A DNA stretch of 5,898 nt from CAYLNK01 sp964384675 (GTDB lineage Bacteria; Acidobacteriota; Thermoanaerobaculia; UBA5066): the NCBI GenBank assembly GCA_964384675.1, contig CAYLNK010000370.1, positions 1 through 5,898 of the forward strand. Direction: 5' to 3'. The position numbers were made by a program, and so were the translations under genes. Of the stretch, positions 4,627 to 5,898 are shown piece by piece (within the stretch, counting starts at the first letter, position 1; each line of letters begins with the position of its first letter). The notes beneath the pieces are model-generated. The model was not told the DNA's origin. It saw nothing but the letters and a program-made list of their open reading frames with translations, and ran no database searches.

Positions 4627-5877
4627 CTACTTCCCCTTCACCTTGAGGGTCACCGAGAGCGGGCTCCCGCCGACGAGGGGACCGGAGAGGACGAGGCGCT
4701 TGCCGTGCCCGGTCACGTCCATCGGGAGGGAGCGGACGCCCGCCTGGTTCTGGACGACGTTCACCCCGTCGACGACGAAGCTGTTGTCCATCGACGTCGC
4801 GGCGAGGACGCCGCCGGCGATCCCTCCCGCAACCCCTCCCTCGACCCCGCCCTCCACTCCGGCGTCGCCGCCGACCGCCTCCGCCGCGGGCTCGGGAGTC
4901 GAGGCCGGGACCTCGACGGCCTGGGCCACCGGCTCCCGTTTCGCGCGCTCGTCCCTCTCTTTGTCCTTGCTCAGCAGCTGCCTTCCGCTGGCCGGCCCGG
5001 GCGGGCGTCCGGGCTGGACGTACCCGATCGAGCTCCTGCTGGTGTCGATCACCGGCGACTCTCCGGTGACCACGACCTCCTCCTTGGCCGAGAGGCTCAT
5101 CGGCATCGCGATCGTCTGCTCGTTGCCCGCCACGGCGCTCACCTTCTTCCTCACGGTGTTGAAGCCGGCCAGCTGGGATTCGGCCTGGTAGGAGCCGGCG
5201 CCCAGGTTCTGGAAGCGGACGTTGCCCTGAGCGTCCGTCACGCCGGAGATGCTGGCGCCACCGGGACCCCGGAGCCGCACGCTGACGCCCGGCAGCGGCT
5301 GGCCATTCGTGTCGGCGACGCGGAACGCGAGCGAGCCCGAGCCCATCCAGCTGGAGGACGACACCTGGTACGTCTTCGTCTCGGCCGGCGCGTCCTGGCT
5401 CCAGCCGGCCTTCCGGATCCCGGACGTCGAGACGACGCGGTACCGCCGGTCCTCGGGCACCACGATCGTCCAGGTCGCGAGAGACGCGGTGCCGGGCAGC
5501 GGCCCGTGCCCGATCGTCACCTCGCCGCTCTTCGGCGGCGCGGCGCCCTTTCGCTTCGTCGTCACGTCGACGAGGCGTCGCGGCGCCCGGGACGGCGGGA
5601 GGAGCACGACGAGCGCGCCCGCGTCGGTCTGCGGCTTCACCGGCGCCTGGTCGACGGAGACCGAGAGGACCTCCTCGTCGCTCTCGAGCGGCACGCTGAA
5701 GTACGGCCTCTTGGTCTCGAGCACGAAGCGCCGCCGGTCCACGCGCGAGGTCCCGTCGCCGAACACCGTGAGGAGCCTCGCCTCGTGGAGGAGCGTGTCG
5801 GGCGGGGCCACGACCTGCCGGAGAGGGGCCTTGAGCACGAGGCGCGCGCTGGCGCCGTTCGTCACCTGGGGCACCAA
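4627..5877 (-). CDS. Carboxypeptidase-regulatory/plug-like mosaic envelope protein, probably 5'-truncated
   Basis: The visible product is 416 residues. Residues about 10-150 form beta-rich sequence (ARLLTVFGDG, FSVPLESDEEVLSVSVD, TWTIVVPEDRRYRV). Residues 181-262 are a carboxypeptidase-regulatory-like Ig-type domain with LPGVSVRLRG, VTDAQGNVRFQNLGAGSYQ and GFNTVRKKV. Next comes EEVVVTGESPVIDTSRSSIG (266-285), which resembles the junction between this domain and the plug of Oar-like TonB receptors, then a charged linker, a Gly-Gly-Val repeat (336-357) and DNSFVVDGVNVV (364-375), which resembles a plug segment. No outer-membrane barrel follows: the protein ends 41 residues later. There is no signal peptide. 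The first possible starts are TTG 5877 or GTG 5874, neither with a ribosome site, and an in-frame TGA lies at 5884-5886. The C-terminal part of a larger, disrupted gene is likely. It ends 46 bases before the sigma gene. Confidence 0.7.
   Translation of the reverse strand: MVPQVTNGASARLVLKAPLRQVVAPPDTLLHEARLLTVFGDGTSRVDRRRFVLETKRPYFSVPLESDEEVLSVSVDQAPVKPQTDAGALVVLLPPSRAPRRLVDVTTKRKGAAPPKSGEVTIGHGPLPGTASLATWTIVVPEDRRYRVVSTSGIRKAGWSQDAPAETKTYQVSSSSWMGSGSLAFRVADTNGQPLPGVSVRLRGPGGASISGVTDAQGNVRFQNLGAGSYQAESQLAGFNTVRKKVSAVAGNEQTIAMPMSLSAKEEVVVTGESPVIDTSRSSIGYVQPGRPPGPASGRQLLSKDKERDERAKREPVAQAVEVPASTPEPAAEAVGGDAGVEGGVEGGVAGGIAGGVLAATSMDNSFVVDGVNVVQNQAGVRSLPMDVTGHGKRLVLSGPLVGGSPLSVTLKVKGK
4807..4872 (-). 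repeat. Gly-Gly-Val coding repeat
   Basis: This segment of the mosaic gene encodes residues 336-357, a run of short units of the form GGV, EGGV and AGGI/AGGV (positions 336-357 contain GVEGGVEGGVAGGIAGGV). The DNA shows the same irregular 9-12 base periodicity of CC-rich codons on the plus strand. Similar Gly-Gly-Val stretches are seen in TonB-system proteins of Acidobacteriota (recalled, not searched). It probably forms a flexible linker before the plug-like segment and is a site where slippage could change length. Confidence 0.55.
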
Positions 5878-5898
5878 CCCGGGTCAGGGCGTTCCGCT
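5878..5898 (-). other. Edge segment with in-frame stop before the mosaic gene
   Basis: Read on the minus strand in the frame of the mosaic gene, these bases give Ser-Gly-Thr-Pro, a TGA at 5886-5884, then Pro-Gly before the TTG at 5877. Either a preceding gene ends here in the same frame, or this is a nonsense or frameshift lesion in a longer gene. Another minus-strand frame stays open through the edge and into the gene start, which is the frame a single-base shift could join. Twenty-one bases are too few to decide. Confidence 0.5.

Overview
The window is GC-rich (codon third positions are almost all G or C), gene-dense DNA with short or overlapping gene junctions. The lineage is inferred only. 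The high GC, a carboxypeptidase-regulatory domain followed by a VVVTGESPVID-type stretch, a Gly-Gly-Val repeat segment and an ECF sigma/anti-sigma operon would all suit Acidobacteriota (for example a Thermoanaerobaculia-like bacterium), but other GC-rich, outer-membrane-bearing phyla are not excluded. Nothing points to an rRNA, tRNA, CRISPR array, insertion sequence or phage.

Left part, plus strand (1-928): the 3' end of a gene for a protein with a long Pro/Ala/Thr-rich linker and a C-terminal SPOR (peptidoglycan-binding) domain. It overlaps by 4 bases a small four-helix membrane protein of the YvlD / 'phage holin family' group. These two genes converge on the minus-strand block with only 3 bases between stop codons.

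Right part, minus strand, read from 5898 down to 932: (1) a mosaic envelope protein with a carboxypeptidase-regulatory-like domain and a fragment resembling a TonB-receptor plug, probably lacking its natural N-terminus; (2) an ECF-type sigma factor; (3) a single-pass membrane protein that is probably its anti-sigma factor; (4) a secreted TPR protein with Pro/Gly-rich tails; (5) a secreted Spy/CpxP-like LTxxQ protein; (6) an exported M24 metallopeptidase of the Xaa-Pro aminopeptidase type. Genes 2 to 5 are joined by three consecutive 4-base stop/start overlaps (ATGA, GTGA, ATGA), so they almost certainly form one translationally coupled operon. A strong GC-rich hairpin sits in the 70-base gap between the LTxxQ gene and the peptidase gene.

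Functional reading (inference): the coupled block looks like an envelope-stress or periplasm-sensing regulon, in which a sigma factor is held by a membrane anti-sigma factor and encoded with two small periplasmic proteins. The arrangement recalls CnrYXH and Cpx/Spy logic but adds a TPR component. The main anomaly is the mosaic gene at the right edge: an in-frame stop lies just upstream of its only possible starts, and no secretion signal is present.
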